Below are positions 42,885 through 54,400 of a DNA stretch of 64,000 bases, piece after piece. The stretch spans positions 1 through 64,000 of the forward strand of contig JALHMJ010000013.1 in assembly GCA_022844105.1 (NCBI GenBank). Reading direction: 5' to 3'. The notes under the pieces are model-generated. The model ran no database searches. It was not told where the DNA came from and saw nothing but the letters and a program-made list of their open reading frames with translations. The DNA is from Hyphomicrobium sp. Its GTDB lineage: Bacteria; Pseudomonadota; Alphaproteobacteria; Rhizobiales; Hyphomicrobiaceae. Positions within the stretch are counted from its first letter, which is position 1, and the number at the start of each line of letters is the position of its first letter. A program made the position numbers and the translations under genes.

Positions 42885-44261
42885 CTAGCGTTCGCGCAAT
42901 GCGCTTTGCTGGATGCGCGTCAGCGGTTTCATGAGATAGCCCAACACCGTTTTTTCACCCGTTCGGACATCGACATCGGCGACCATCCCGGGGATGATCG
43001 GGAGCTGTTCTGACTTGTGCGCCAGCGTGCGATGGGTGGTGCGCACGTTAATCAGGTAATAGGTCTCGCCCTTGTCGTCGGTGATGCTGTCGGCGCCGAT
43101 GTATTCGACCTCGCCTTCAAGGCCGCCGTAGAGGGCGAAGTCATAGGCTGATAGTTTTACGACCGCCTTCTGTCCGGGATGAAGGAAGGCGATATCCTTG
43201 GGCTTGATGCGCGCTTCAACGAGCAGATTGCCATTCATGGGAACGATCTCAATCAAGCTCTGACCCGGCTGGACGACTTGTCCCGGCGTCGTCACGTGCA
43301 CGGTTTTGACAATACCGGAGACGGGTGCCTTGACGGTCGTGCGACTGACGCGATCCTGATTGCCTTTTACTTGCTCGCCCAGGACTGCTGCTTCAAAGCG
43401 GGACGTCGACATCTGCTGGAGCGCTTCGTTGCGGAAGGTGGAGATTTTTTCGGTGATGCGGTCGCGGGCCTCGCGAGCGGCCGCTTCAAGTCGCGGCAGA
43501 GACAATTCGGCTGCCGACAATGTGCCCGCGGTTTCGTTGACGCGCGTTTCGACGGCCAGCATTTCCGCCCTCGATGCCGATTGACTGGCAACAAGGGGCT
43601 GCATGAGCGCGAGCTGTTCCTTTGCCAGATCGAGCGAGCGCCGAAGCGTGTCGACGCGGTCCTTGATTTCCACAATTTCCTGGCGGCGCTGCTGCTCTTG
43701 CGTCGCAAGGACGGCGATAGCCGACTGAAGCCCATCCTTGCGCGAGCGAAAATTCCCGGCCTCCGCCTTGACGAGATCGGGCCTCCGAGCCCGCAAATCT
43801 TGCGGAAAGACCGGGTCGGCACCGTTTGCTTCAGCTTCAAGGCGTGCGGTGAGTGCTGCATAGCCGTCCAGCTTCTCACGGATCTCGCCGAGAGAGGAGC
43901 CGGCCTGAGTTGGATCGATGCGCAAGATGGTGTCGCCAGCCTCGACAGTGGCGCCTTCGCGGACCAGGACGTCCGTTACGATGCCGCCTTCGAGATTTTG
44001 AACCAGTTGCACTTTGCTGGCTGGAATGATGCGGCCGGTGCCGGTCGTGACTTCCTCGATGCGAGCAAAGGCTGCCCAGATAAAAAACGCAGCGACGAGC
44101 GCACATAGCGACAGCATGAGCCGGTCAAGGCCTCGCGGCGGCATGGCGAGCAGATCGGCGCTGATGGCGGAGGGCACGCCAATTGGTCGCGTTCGGGTCG
44201 GGGCCGCGATGGCGGCCGCAGGATCGGCGGTCGGTGCACGGGCTATTGGACCGCTGCTCAC
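42885..44261 (-). CDS. Type I secretion membrane-fusion (HlyD-type) adaptor
   Basis: 458 residues. A cytoplasmic N-terminus, a membrane helix LMLSLCALVAAFFIWAAFAR, then EGGIVTDVLVREGATVEAGD (first biotinyl-like half), a long coiled-coil hairpin (about 130-280) and the second half with VSGIVKTVHVTTPGQVVQPG and LVEARIKPKDIAFLHPGQKA. It bridges the ABC exporter and the TolC-type channel. Its start overlaps the exporter stop by four bases, so the two are coupled. Probably LapC-like in use. Confidence 0.93.
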   Translation of the reverse strand: MSSGPIARAPTADPAAAIAAPTRTRPIGVPSAISADLLAMPPRGLDRLMLSLCALVAAFFIWAAFARIEEVTTGTGRIIPASKVQLVQNLEGGIVTDVLVREGATVEAGDTILRIDPTQAGSSLGEIREKLDGYAALTARLEAEANGADPVFPQDLRARRPDLVKAEAGNFRSRKDGLQSAIAVLATQEQQRRQEIVEIKDRVDTLRRSLDLAKEQLALMQPLVASQSASRAEMLAVETRVNETAGTLSAAELSLPRLEAAAREARDRITEKISTFRNEALQQMSTSRFEAAVLGEQVKGNQDRVSRTTVKAPVSGIVKTVHVTTPGQVVQPGQSLIEIVPMNGNLLVEARIKPKDIAFLHPGQKAVVKLSAYDFALYGGLEGEVEYIGADSITDDKGETYYLINVRTTHRTLAHKSEQLPIIPGMVADVDVRTGEKTVLGYLMKPLTRIQQSALRER

Positions 44262-46510
44262 GCTGCGCCCCCTTTTGTCTGCGCCGCCTTTGCAGCTATG
44301 GCTTTGGCCACACGCTCGGCGGTGACCGCTTCGAGTTTACGGAGCACGTCGTCCTTGGGGCCATCGAGCATGATGCGGCCGGCGTCCATGACGATGAGAC
44401 GGTCGACCAGCGCCAGGACTGCGGGACGGTGCGAAACGGCGACCAGCGTGCGGCCCTGCAATGCCGCCGCGAGCGACTGCACGACATGCTGCTCGGTGCC
44501 CAGATCCATATCGCTCGTTGGCTCATCGAGAAGCACAACACGAGGGCGGCGGAACAGCGCGCGGGCAAGGGCTACCGACTGGCGCTGCCCGCCAGAAAGG
44601 CCCGCGCCGCGCTCGCGTACGGGAGTGTCGAAGCCGCGGGGTAAGCGCACGATCCAGTCGAGGGCGCCGGCGGCGCGTGCGGCCCAGATGACCTCTTCGT
44701 CCGGTGCCCCGGGCTCAGCAAGCGCAATGTTGCTTCGGATCGTGCCGTGGAAAAGATCGGCACCTTGCAGGGCGAGGCTAATCGACGAGCGCAGCACGGC
44801 CGGATCGATCTGATGGACCGGAACGCCATCCACCAGGACGCGGCCGGCCGTCGGAAGGTGGACGGCGTGGATCATTTTCAACAGCGTGGTCTTGCCGCTG
44901 CCAATCGCACCGACAAGGCCGACGTGCTCACCGGGCTTGATTGTGAACGAGACGCCGTCGAGGCACGCCGGGGCGTCGGCATCGTAACGATAATTCAGGT
45001 TTTCGCACGCTATCGCGCCGGTGATCATCACACGGGTCATGAGTGGCACGCCGTCGGGGCGTTCCTGTTCGAGCGTCACGATGTCGTTCAAGGCGCGGTA
45101 GGCGAGCCGGGTCTGATGCAGTCTCGTGATCAGCAGGGCGATCTGGCTTAGCGGCTGCAGGGCGCGTCCGGCCAGCATCGTCGCGGCAATGAGCGCGCCT
45201 GTCGTCAGATTGCCGGCGGCGACCATGTAGAAACCTGCGACAACCATGGCGATCTGTGTGCCGGTTTGAAGGGCGAAAATCGTATTGATGCCCAGATTGG
45301 AAATGCGCCGGATCTGATGCGAGGAGCGGATCTGTTCGCTGACCGCCTGTTCCCACTTCGATGCGGCCCAGCTTTCCGCTCCCGCTGCCTTGATGCTGTC
45401 CATGCCGACAACAGTTTCGACCACCACAGCGTTCTTCTGCGCGGCCTCACGAAAACTTTCTTCCGAGTACTTGAGCAGGATTTTCTGCGTAACCCATCCA
45501 ACGGCGAGGACGACGGGAACGGCGAGGAGCGGAATCCAACCGAGATTGCCGGCAATGAGAAAGACCATGGCAAGGAACACGATCAGGAACGGAACATCGC
45601 CGAAGGCCGTCAGCGTGGCTGAATTGAAGAATTCGCGCAGGGTTTCGAATTCGCGCAGCGCATTGGCGCGCACGCCAGCCGAAACGGGCCGTTGCGGGCT
45701 GCGGGCTCCGAGCAACCGTCCGTAGATGAAATTCGAGAGGCGGACGTCGGCGCGGCGGCTCGCGACATCGACGAAGGTCGCGCGCAAGTTCTTGATCAGG
45801 AAATCGAACACGGTCGCCAGCGCGACGCCGATCGCCAGAGCCCAGAGCGTCACTTCGACGGCGTTGGGGAGAACGCGATCGTACACGTTCATCGTGAACA
45901 GCGGCAGGGCGAGCGCCAACAGATTGAGAGCGAGTGTGGCAACGATAGCCTCGCTGTAGATGCGGCGGCTATCGCGAAACGCCGGCATAAACCAACTCTC
46001 GTTCGTTGGCTCGATTGCGCTGGAGCCGCGCTCGTCCATGCCCGACAACGGCCTGAGGCGGAGGACCGTACGCGCTGGAGATTGCGAAATGCGCGACAGT
46101 GGCAACGACGCACGCGACGCCGGCCGGCCGGCCGGGCTCAATGTCGCCGTGCGTTCGCCTGTCACGGGATCGGTCGCCAGCTCCCAGACCACATCGCAGC
46201 CGCCCTCCTCCATCAGCACCACGACGGGAAGATCGTGCGCCGCAAGGGCGGACAGAGAAAGCGGGCCCACTTCTGCCGCAAGACCTGCGCGACGGGCAGC
46301 TTCACCGGCATATTCAATCGGCAGGCGGCCCTGCACCAGTGGCAACCCGGCGACAAGTGCAACAGGCGAGCTGGGCCTTCCGTAATGCTGAGCAACATCG
46401 GAAATGGCACCGGCGAGGAGGTCGTCCGGTTCTCGATCCGCTTGCAGCGCGGCGGACGTGCGGGCGGCGGCGACAAGATTTGCGACTGCCGCTTCAAGAC
46501 GCCGTTTCAT
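44258..46510 (-). CDS. Type I secretion ABC exporter (LapB-like permease/ATPase)
   Basis: 750 residues from the ATG at 46510; longer frames are translated repeat DNA. The N-terminal 130 residues look like a C39-peptidase-like domain without the catalytic cysteine, as in adhesin exporters. A six-helix permease follows. The ATPase has Walker A GAIGSGKTTLLKMI, the signature LSGGQRQSVALARAL and Walker B VVLLDEPTSDMD. It powers export of the large adhesin in one step. The upstream spacer carries a hairpin array (46552-46730). Confidence 0.93.
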   Translation of the reverse strand: MKRRLEAAVANLVAAARTSAALQADREPDDLLAGAISDVAQHYGRPSSPVALVAGLPLVQGRLPIEYAGEAARRAGLAAEVGPLSLSALAAHDLPVVVLMEEGGCDVVWELATDPVTGERTATLSPAGRPASRASLPLSRISQSPARTVLRLRPLSGMDERGSSAIEPTNESWFMPAFRDSRRIYSEAIVATLALNLLALALPLFTMNVYDRVLPNAVEVTLWALAIGVALATVFDFLIKNLRATFVDVASRRADVRLSNFIYGRLLGARSPQRPVSAGVRANALREFETLREFFNSATLTAFGDVPFLIVFLAMVFLIAGNLGWIPLLAVPVVLAVGWVTQKILLKYSEESFREAAQKNAVVVETVVGMDSIKAAGAESWAASKWEQAVSEQIRSSHQIRRISNLGINTIFALQTGTQIAMVVAGFYMVAAGNLTTGALIAATMLAGRALQPLSQIALLITRLHQTRLAYRALNDIVTLEQERPDGVPLMTRVMITGAIACENLNYRYDADAPACLDGVSFTIKPGEHVGLVGAIGSGKTTLLKMIHAVHLPTAGRVLVDGVPVHQIDPAVLRSSISLALQGADLFHGTIRSNIALAEPGAPDEEVIWAARAAGALDWIVRLPRGFDTPVRERGAGLSGGQRQSVALARALFRRPRVVLLDEPTSDMDLGTEQHVVQSLAAALQGRTLVAVSHRPAVLALVDRLIVMDAGRIMLDGPKDDVLRKLEAVTAERVAKAIAAKAAQTKGGAA

Positions 46511-46551
46511 GTCGCCGGCCGCGGTCAAGAAGAAAGCCTCTCTCTTATATG

Positions 46552-46730
46552 TCCGAGGCGACACCGCTGCGCGGAGCCGGCCGCCTCGGAAGGGCTGGTT
46601 CGTCCGAGGCGACACCGCTGCGCGGAGCCGGCCGCCTCGGAAGTGCTGAAATGTCCGAGGCGACACCGCTGCGCGGAGCCGGCCGCCTCGGAAGGGCGAC
46701 ACCGCTGCGCGGAGCCGATTGCCGCGCAGG
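46552..46730 (-). repeat. Covarying hairpin array, three copies plus a partial one
   Basis: Three identical 39-bp hairpins (46552-46590, 46603-46641, 46654-46692) with a 51-bp period, plus a fragment at 46694-46730. Outer stem TCCGAGGCG/CGCCTCGGA, core GGAGCCGGC. The core is the same as in the hairpins of the phage cluster; the outer stem is different yet still paired. The spacers are only 12 bases, so this is not CRISPR. The array lies between the TolC and exporter genes and could lower or buffer read-through. Confidence 0.88.
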
Positions 46731-46739
46731 GAGTACGCC

Positions 46740-48158
46740 TCATTTCACGGGGACTTCTGGGTCAACGCGGTCGTGGTAGCGGTCGCTCGGCCAGGCCTGG
46801 ACTTCCGTGCGCCAGCCTTCAATGAGGTTGGCGGCCGGGGGAACGGCCGCTTCCGGCGGGAGTTCGAGGCCTAACGCGGGGACAAGCCGGCCGGCTGTGG
46901 CGAGCAGCCGATAGCCGCTATAAATTCCGATCGCTTCTTCCGTCCGCAGCGAGCTCTCTACGACGAAGATTTCATTTTGTGCATCGAGCAGATCGAGGAG
47001 ACGGCGCTGTCCGGTGTCGAATTGTTCAAGATAAGCGGCGCGCCGCTGGCGCTGGAGATCGAACTGCAGGCGCAGTTCGGGCACACGCACACGGGCGGCG
47101 CGCAGCGCGGCCCATGACGTGCGGGCTTCGCGCTCGACGATGAGAGCCGTATTGGCGTTGATCCCTTGTGCTTCGGCCGCGCGCGCACGAGCTTCCCAGA
47201 TTCGCGCCTTGTCGATGCCGCCGTTGAACAGATTCCAGCGCACAACCAACATTGCGGTCGCCTCGTAGTTGCGATCGCTATCTTCCACTTGTCCCCAGCC
47301 ATGATTGGTGGCGACTTCAAAATTCAGTTTCGGGCTGAAACGAGAGTATGCCGTTCCGACGGCAGCTTCGGCTGCAATCGCGTCGAACTGCGTCGCAACG
47401 ACAGACGGTGCGGCCTCAATCGCCTCGGCCGCGGCACTCTCTTCGCTGTCGGGCAGATCGCGCGCCGGCGGGGCGCCCGAGAGCTGTGCCGGCATGCGGC
47501 CGACGATCGACTTGAAGAGCGATTGGGCATTCAGCACCGACTCCTCAGCTTGCGCGAGGATCGATTTGGCGTTGGCCATGCGGGCACCGGCCTCGGCTCG
47601 TTCGGCGCCATTTGCGACGCCGCCGTCAACACGCCGTTGCACGCGGGCGTGGAGATTCTGGTGCGCTGACAGGTTGGCCTGGGCGGCCTTCAGTACGGCA
47701 CCGGCGCGGATGCACTCAAGATAGGCCTGGACGGCTCGCAGGGCGATCGCGTTCGCCGTGTCGTTGACGCGCCAGCGCGCGGATTCAACCCGATTGCGCT
47801 GTCGTGCGATCTCATGACGGCTCTCAAATCCATCGAAGACGCGCTGCGAGAAAACCGTGCCAACGGCGTTCGTATCATGCCAGGGATTACTGTCGACGAC
47901 GCCCAGTTCGGTGCGGCTGTACTCGCGGTGCCGACCGGTGGCCGCGCGAACGTCGAACGTCGGCAGGTTGAGGCCCCGCGCGGCATTGAGTTCATTATCG
48001 ATGGCGCGGCGATTGAACCGGATTGCGCCGAGTTCCGGATTGGTATTCAGCGCTTCATGCACAACGTCGACGAGACTGTCGGCCTGTGCTGAGTGGCCGA
48101 GACAGAGCAGCGCCAACCCCGCTGCGCTGGCCCATTGAACCATCGTACCGCACCGCAT
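46740..48158 (-). CDS. TolC-family outer-membrane channel protein
   Basis: 472 residues from the ATG at 48158 (AGGGGG about seven bases upstream), with a signal peptide (QWASAAGLALLCLGHSAQA). TolC-type repeats are seen twice: EALNTNPELGAIRFNRRAID and a later RARAAEAQGINANTALIVER, with GTVFSQRVFDGFESRHEIAR and LLDLLDAQNEIFVVESSL, the two long helical halves of the trimeric tunnel. It is the outer-membrane exit of the secretion system. It is separated from the exporter gene by the hairpin array. Confidence 0.92.
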   Translation of the reverse strand: MRCGTMVQWASAAGLALLCLGHSAQADSLVDVVHEALNTNPELGAIRFNRRAIDNELNAARGLNLPTFDVRAATGRHREYSRTELGVVDSNPWHDTNAVGTVFSQRVFDGFESRHEIARQRNRVESARWRVNDTANAIALRAVQAYLECIRAGAVLKAAQANLSAHQNLHARVQRRVDGGVANGAERAEAGARMANAKSILAQAEESVLNAQSLFKSIVGRMPAQLSGAPPARDLPDSEESAAAEAIEAAPSVVATQFDAIAAEAAVGTAYSRFSPKLNFEVATNHGWGQVEDSDRNYEATAMLVVRWNLFNGGIDKARIWEARARAAEAQGINANTALIVEREARTSWAALRAARVRVPELRLQFDLQRQRRAAYLEQFDTGQRRLLDLLDAQNEIFVVESSLRTEEAIGIYSGYRLLATAGRLVPALGLELPPEAAVPPAANLIEGWRTEVQAWPSDRYHDRVDPEVPVK

Positions 48159-48455
48159 TCCATGCCCCCTGCCCGCGCGCCCCCACGCAGGATCGCAGAC
48201 GCCCCGCATTGCCGTACGGCAGCCGAGCGCGCCAATTGTCCGTACGCTGTGCCAGATTCGCATCCATCAGAATACAAGCCTCGCTCGTGCACCGGCAATT
48301 GGATCGCATCGGCGAAATAAGTGCTTCGCCGCGGAAGATGTTGCGCTGGACAAACGCAGTGATTCGCACCGATTACACCGGGTGCGCGCCGAGCGATCAA
48401 CGACTCGCCGACGGCGTCGCACACAGCAACCGTGGCAACCGAGTGACAGTCATCT

Positions 48456-51400
48456 TTAAACGATAAGGTTGCCGTTGGTCCGCAAGGTATTCACGTCAAG
48501 ACCCGTGATGCCCTGCAGGATCACCAGGTTCTGGAAGCTGTCACCGCCTCCATCGGCATCAATTCGGATCGTCGAGTTGCCGCTGGCTTGCGTGATCTGG
48601 ACGAAGTCGGCGAGCACCGATGTGCCGCCGTTGAACCCTGACAGCAGCGCGGCGATATCAAGGGCGTCGCCTCCCGAACCCGTCGTAAAGTCTGTGATCG
48701 TATCCACACCAGACCCCAAATCGCCCGCACCAAAGCCGAAACGGTCGCTTCCGCCTCCGCCGGTCAAGTTATCTGCGCCGGTGCCGCCGACGAGCCTATC
48801 GGCATCCGCGCCGCCGTTTAAGGTATCGGCTCCACCAAGACCAAAGATCAATTGGGTTCCCGCGGCGCCCGTCAATGTGTTGGCTGTTGCATTGCCGGCG
48901 AGAACCTGCGGCACCGTCAGCTGGAATGTGTCCGTGACAGGGGTGGCGAGCGTGTCGGGCCCGTCCAGAGTGACGGCCGACAGACTGACTGTGTAGGTGC
49001 CGCCGGATGCCGAGGCGCCGACATCGGCCGCAATCGCATTGGCCTGGGCCTCTGATCCAGTGAAGATCCACGTGCCCGTCGATGGATTGGTGATCGTCCC
49101 GCCGCCCGCCGCAGAGAGCGACAATCCCGTCGGCACCGAACTGAAGGTTATGCGGATGCTTTCGGCGGCATTTTCACCCGGGTTGGTGCCGTTGTCGTCG
49201 GCCGTGCGCACGTTGAGATCCAGCAGCACACTGCCGGTCACATCGACGGCGACATTTTCAGCAAGGATTTCGACCGTGTCCGCCTTCGGGACCACGATAA
49301 CAACAAGATTGACCGACGACTGGGCTTCGTCACCGTTGGCCAACTCCAGGGCGATCGCCGTCAGCGTCAGCGTCATGGTACCGGAGTAATGCAGCGGCGG
49401 CGTGATTTGCAGTGTCGAGAGTGCTGCGACCGGGATCGTCCAGCTGCCGTCACCGTTGTTGGAGCCGGCGGAGAAGCGCGTCCCGGCCGCCACGCCGGAG
49501 ATCTTGACCGACAGCACTTCCGCGCCGTTGGTTGCGTTGTTGTCAACAAGGGCGGCTGACAAGCCGGTGATGCTGATCGCGTTGTCTTCGTCGCCGGTAA
49601 CCGAGATCGGCGCTGACACGGCCGGAGCGTCGGCGGATGCGGTGACGGTGACGCCGAAAACGGCGACGTCGAGCTGCGTATTGTCTGCATCGGGCGTCAG
49701 GTCCACGGGCTCTGTTGAATAGGCCGCGACTTCGACAGCTACGGTGCCATGCCAGTTAGCGGCCGGTTGCAATTGCAGTCCGGAAAGCGCGGACGTCGGC
49801 ACCCGATAAAAGCCGATCAGGCTCGTGCCGTCGATCGTCGCGTCGCTGTCGCCGGCGGCAACAACAGGATAGCCGCCGATAATGGTCGCGCCGTCCGACA
49901 GGCGCACATAAGCGTTGCTGCCGATGACCTCGCTGCCGTCCACGTCGCGCTCGGCGAGAGAAATGTCGAGGTTGACCGCGAGGTCTTCGACGCCGGCATC
50001 CGGCGCGGCAAAGATCGCGACGCCGTCGGCGACCGGATCAACCGCGATCGGCACCGTCGTCGCGCCAGTGGTTGCCCGCTGCAACGACGCATTGGTTGCC
50101 ACGGCTTCGATGGTGATGTTCATCGTGCCGGAAAAGTCGGCGGGCGGGATGATTTTGACGGCACCGGAGTTGACCAGGGCCGCGCTGGCGACCCAGCGCC
50201 CGGTTTCGGGGTTGTAGCGCGCGCCTTCGACCTGGGCTCCCGCCGGAAGATTGGAGATCATGACAGAGACTGATGGATTGCTGGTATCACCCAGGGCCGG
50301 GCCCGCGGTGACGTTGAGCGTTATCGAACCGTCTTCATTGCCGGAGTTGGTGCCAATCGAGACGAGCGGCGGCTGGGGAGCGTTGCCGCCAGGACCACCC
50401 GATCCGGGAACAACCGTGACAGTGAAGTTGGCCGTGTTGCTCGCCGTGTCGCCGTCGTTTTCGACAGCGATTGAGGTGAGGCGCAAGTTTGCCGTACCCG
50501 ACGCACCGTCGACCGTTAAAATATGCAGGCCGATGAAATCAGCGGGTGTAAAGAGCCACGTTCCATCACCGTTATCCAGACCGACAACATTGCCCGACCC
50601 ATCGGTGAAGCCGAGGGCAGGGGCCGCGCCGGGGTTGGTCACAGCAACGACGTAATAGATGTCTTCGGACAGCGCTCTACCGAGCGCTGAATCGGTGTCG
50701 GTCGAGACGCCGCCAAGGTTCAAGGCCAGCTCGCTGCCAGATGCCCCGGACGTGGATGTTGCGAAGGCCGTCGGCGTATCGGCGGACCCGATGAGGTTGA
50801 CGTTGAACGTCCCGCTCTCGACTTTATCGACGAATGTCGGCGTTCCGCTGAGGATCGCTTCGTCGCGGACCACGGCGGTAACAGGGATGGAGAAATCCTT
50901 GTTCGAATCCAGGAACAGCGCACCGTCGATGACAATGCCGCCGATGTCGGCTGCCAATACGGTAATGGTTCCAGCGGCTGGGTTGTACGTCACCGGTCCG
51001 GAGATATGATTGGAGACAAGATCGTCAAGGTCGGCACCCGCTCCGTCAAGGGCCGTCAGCCTGGCCGCGATCCCCGCATCGGCGAGAAGCGAGGACAGGT
51101 CGAAGGTGTAGCTGACGACGAATTCGGAACCGTCGTCATCGACGTAAGCGTGGTTGGCTGCGCTCGCCAGTGATATGCCGATACCGGATTCGCTTGCGGC
51201 TTCGGCCTGCGTGACGCCCAAGTTCCAGTTCGCCAAACCGTCAACCGTTGCCGAGTTGATGACGGGGCTGACGGTGATCGTGACTGGCCATTGCGATGAG
51301 GAGGCTTCGTCACCGTCCAGTTCCTGCGTGACGGCGCGGACGGTGACGCCAGAATAGGGATTTTCGCCCGAGAAGTTGCTTACAGGCGGGAGCTGCAGCG

Positions 51401-54400
51401 TCGGCATGGCTGCCGCCGTGATGCTCCAAGTCCCATTGCCGAGATACGTCACGCCGGCGACAGCGGAGGTCGGGATGACGCCTTGCGGCAGACCGCCAAT
51501 GACAAAGGACAGGACTTCCGATCCGTCGTTGTCGACAAGTAGACTGTTCAGATTGCCACCGGCGCTGGCTACGATTGCGGCGCCGAGGTCGATGGTTTCG
51601 TCTTCGTCCGCCGACACGGCAACCGTGCGGGTGCCCGGTGCGTCTGCAACGCCCGTGACCGACACTTCGATGTTGTTGTAAAAGTAGTAGCTGAGAGAGC
51701 CGGTCGAGTCGCTATCGGTCACCACAGTCTCTACGGCGAGCGTTATAATACCCTGGAGCGCCGACGAGTAGTTGACGGGCGGCAGGATCGCGAGGGCTGC
51801 GACGTCGGCTGGCGTCAGCGCGTATTCGCCGAAACTCGGTAGTATTTCCAATCCGCCCGCGCCAAAGATTTTTGCGCCAGCCGGTACGCCGCCGGTGATC
51901 CTGACGACGTAGGTTTCCGAACCATCCTTGTCCGCGAGCGTGATGCTCATGGGGATTGGAATCCTGGTGTCTTCGATGCCGACGCCATTTCCCTTGATGG
52001 TCGGGGCGTCAGGTACCGGGGATACCGTGACATCGATGTAGTCGGTGACGGTTTCGGTCTGTGAAGTGTTGTCGGATCCGCCGAAACTGGTCGCCGCGAC
52101 CTCGAGCCCGGAAGCGCCTTCGGTCGAGATGACCTCAACCTTGATGCCGTCCGTGCCGAACAGCGCACCGCCCCAGTTGCTGCGCGGATCGAAGGCGATG
52201 CCGCCGCCATTGAGAAAGCTGTCGAGAGCGGCTTCGCGGGTAGCGTTATCGGCTCCCGTCGCGGTGATGAGATAGACCCCGCCGCCCTGGTTCGTCAGCG
52301 TGACGCCCACGGGCGGCGTGCCCACGATCGTTCCGATCGGGCCAAGTTCATCGCTGGGTACAGTAATGCGCACCGAAAGTATCTCAGAGTTGTCCGAGTC
52401 AGCACTATTGCCGGCGTTGATGGTGAGCGCGACGTTGGCTCCGTCCTCTGCGACGAAACTAGAAGGGTCGACAACGCTGATCGACGGCGTGTCGGCCACC
52501 GCTTGGACGCGGATCGCGTGATTGAAGGCATTGTCCTGCGAATTGGCAACGCCACCGTTCACATCCAAAGTCGTGGCGGTGACGCTGACGAGACCGTTGA
52601 GGTCGGTGTGGGCCGGCCCCATCGTGACCGTGAAACCGGCGAGCGCGGCGCGGATATCGGTCTCCGCTTGGGCGCGTTCGACCTGGGTCAGAGCCGCAAC
52701 ATCGGTAGCACCCGTGATGATCGTGCTGGTGATCGTGTAGGCGCGCGTGGCCGAGTCGAAAGCGATCTGGGCCGTACCCGACGCCGTGCCGGGCACAATG
52801 GTGTACGTCTGGGGTACCGTATCGGCCGGAAAATCGAGAACGATGCGTGTGATCGTTTCGCTGGCGGAATTGTTGCCCGTGCCTGTCGCGTTGTCGACGA
52901 CAGTCATGCCGCTGTTGATGTCGGAACCGACGGCGATGGCGCCGTTGTCTTCGACGCCCGACGACAAAGTTGGGGTGGTTACACCGTCCGCGTCGGGAGC
53001 CACTGTCACCGGCAGGGTCTGCGTAGCGGTGGTGGAGGTGACACTACCGGCGGCGTTGGTGTCGACAACCACACCGCGGACCACGAGGTTCATGGTACCG
53101 GAGTAGTTCGCCGAAGGCAGGATACTGAGTGCGGCCAACTGAGCTTCGGTGACCCGCAGCCAGCCTGGTGTCACAACCGTGCCGACAGAGAGGCCGCCGC
53201 TGATGAATTGCGTGCCCGCCGGATAACTCGACTGCTGGATTTCAAAGAAACGGGTTTCCGAATTATCCGTGTCCGTCGTCACCGATGACACGGTGATTGC
53301 GCCCAGCGCGAACGTCGTGTCTTCGGTGCCCGAAGCACTTGCGGGAATGGACAGGGTCGGAACTTCAGGGACCGGCGTCACAGGGATTGTGAAACTTGCA
53401 ACGGTCTGAGTAATCGGTGTCGCAATTTCAGGTCCCGAGATACCGCCGCCCATGCCGGCCGTTGCGCCGTTGTTGTCTTCTGCCGGGGCGCTTTCGATGG
53501 CGCGTGCGGTTACCGTAACCGTGATGTTCTCACCGTTGTTGGCGCCCGGCCGGACTTGCAGTGAGGCCATTGCGGCATCTATGTCGGCGGCCGCACCTGT
53601 CAATATGACTTGGCCGGGAGTCGCGGTGTCGAAAACGACGCCTGCTGTGGTGCCGAATTGGATTTCGGGACGCGCGCCCGAACCTGGCGTGGAAAAGGCG
53701 ACCGTGACGCGCTGGTAGGTTTCAGACCCGTCCGTATCGTTGAGGGTGGTGGTGACGGCATACGTAACATAGCCGGAATCTTCGTTGACCGCCGGCTTCG
53801 TCGTGGCCCCCACGTTGACAGTCGGCACGTCAGCCACAGCCTGCACGGTGACGGTGTGGGTCAGCGTGAAGGTGTCTGTGTCGGTCGTGGCTCCGTTGTT
53901 GTCCGTGACCGTGCCGTTGACGGTGACCGTGAAGTTCTCGTCACGATCGTCCGCAAGTGTAATTGAGAGCGAGTTCAGGACGGCGATGACGTTGTTGGCA
54001 TTGGTGCCGGTGATGGTAACTGTGCCGGTTGCAATTGAGATGCTCGTTGTGACGCCGGGGAGCGTAGTAGCGAATGCAAGCGCCTGAGCGTTGACGGGGA
54101 ACCCGGTGAGGGTGAAGTCGAGGCCTTGGGAAGCGTCGACATCGACGATGGTCAGGCCGAGCCGCGTGCCGATCGGAATGATGAGATCGGGATCGCTTGC
54201 GAACGTGGAGCCGTCGTTTTCCTGCACAGTGGTCGTCGAGTTGGTCAACACCGGGATATCGTTGACCGGGTTGACCGTGACGGCGATGTACGTCGTCACT
54301 GTTTCCGTCTTTGAGGTGTTATCCGGGCCGCCAAAGCTGTTTGCTGCAAGCTCGCCGCCGGTCGCCGCCTCTGTGGAAATGGCGTCAACCCGAATGCCGT

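Noticed and set aside
46552-46692. Possible CRISPR array
   Set aside because: Regular 51-bp period, but the spacers are only 12 bases, the repeats are full hairpins, and no cas genes are present.
46511-46702. N-terminal extension of the ABC exporter
   Set aside because: The extension contains RGGRLRAAVSPRT three times, which is the hairpin array read through.
45692-46825. 377-codon plus-strand frame ending in a repeated RRHRCAEPAASE peptide
   Set aside because: Antisense to the exporter, and the repeated peptide is only the translated hairpin array.
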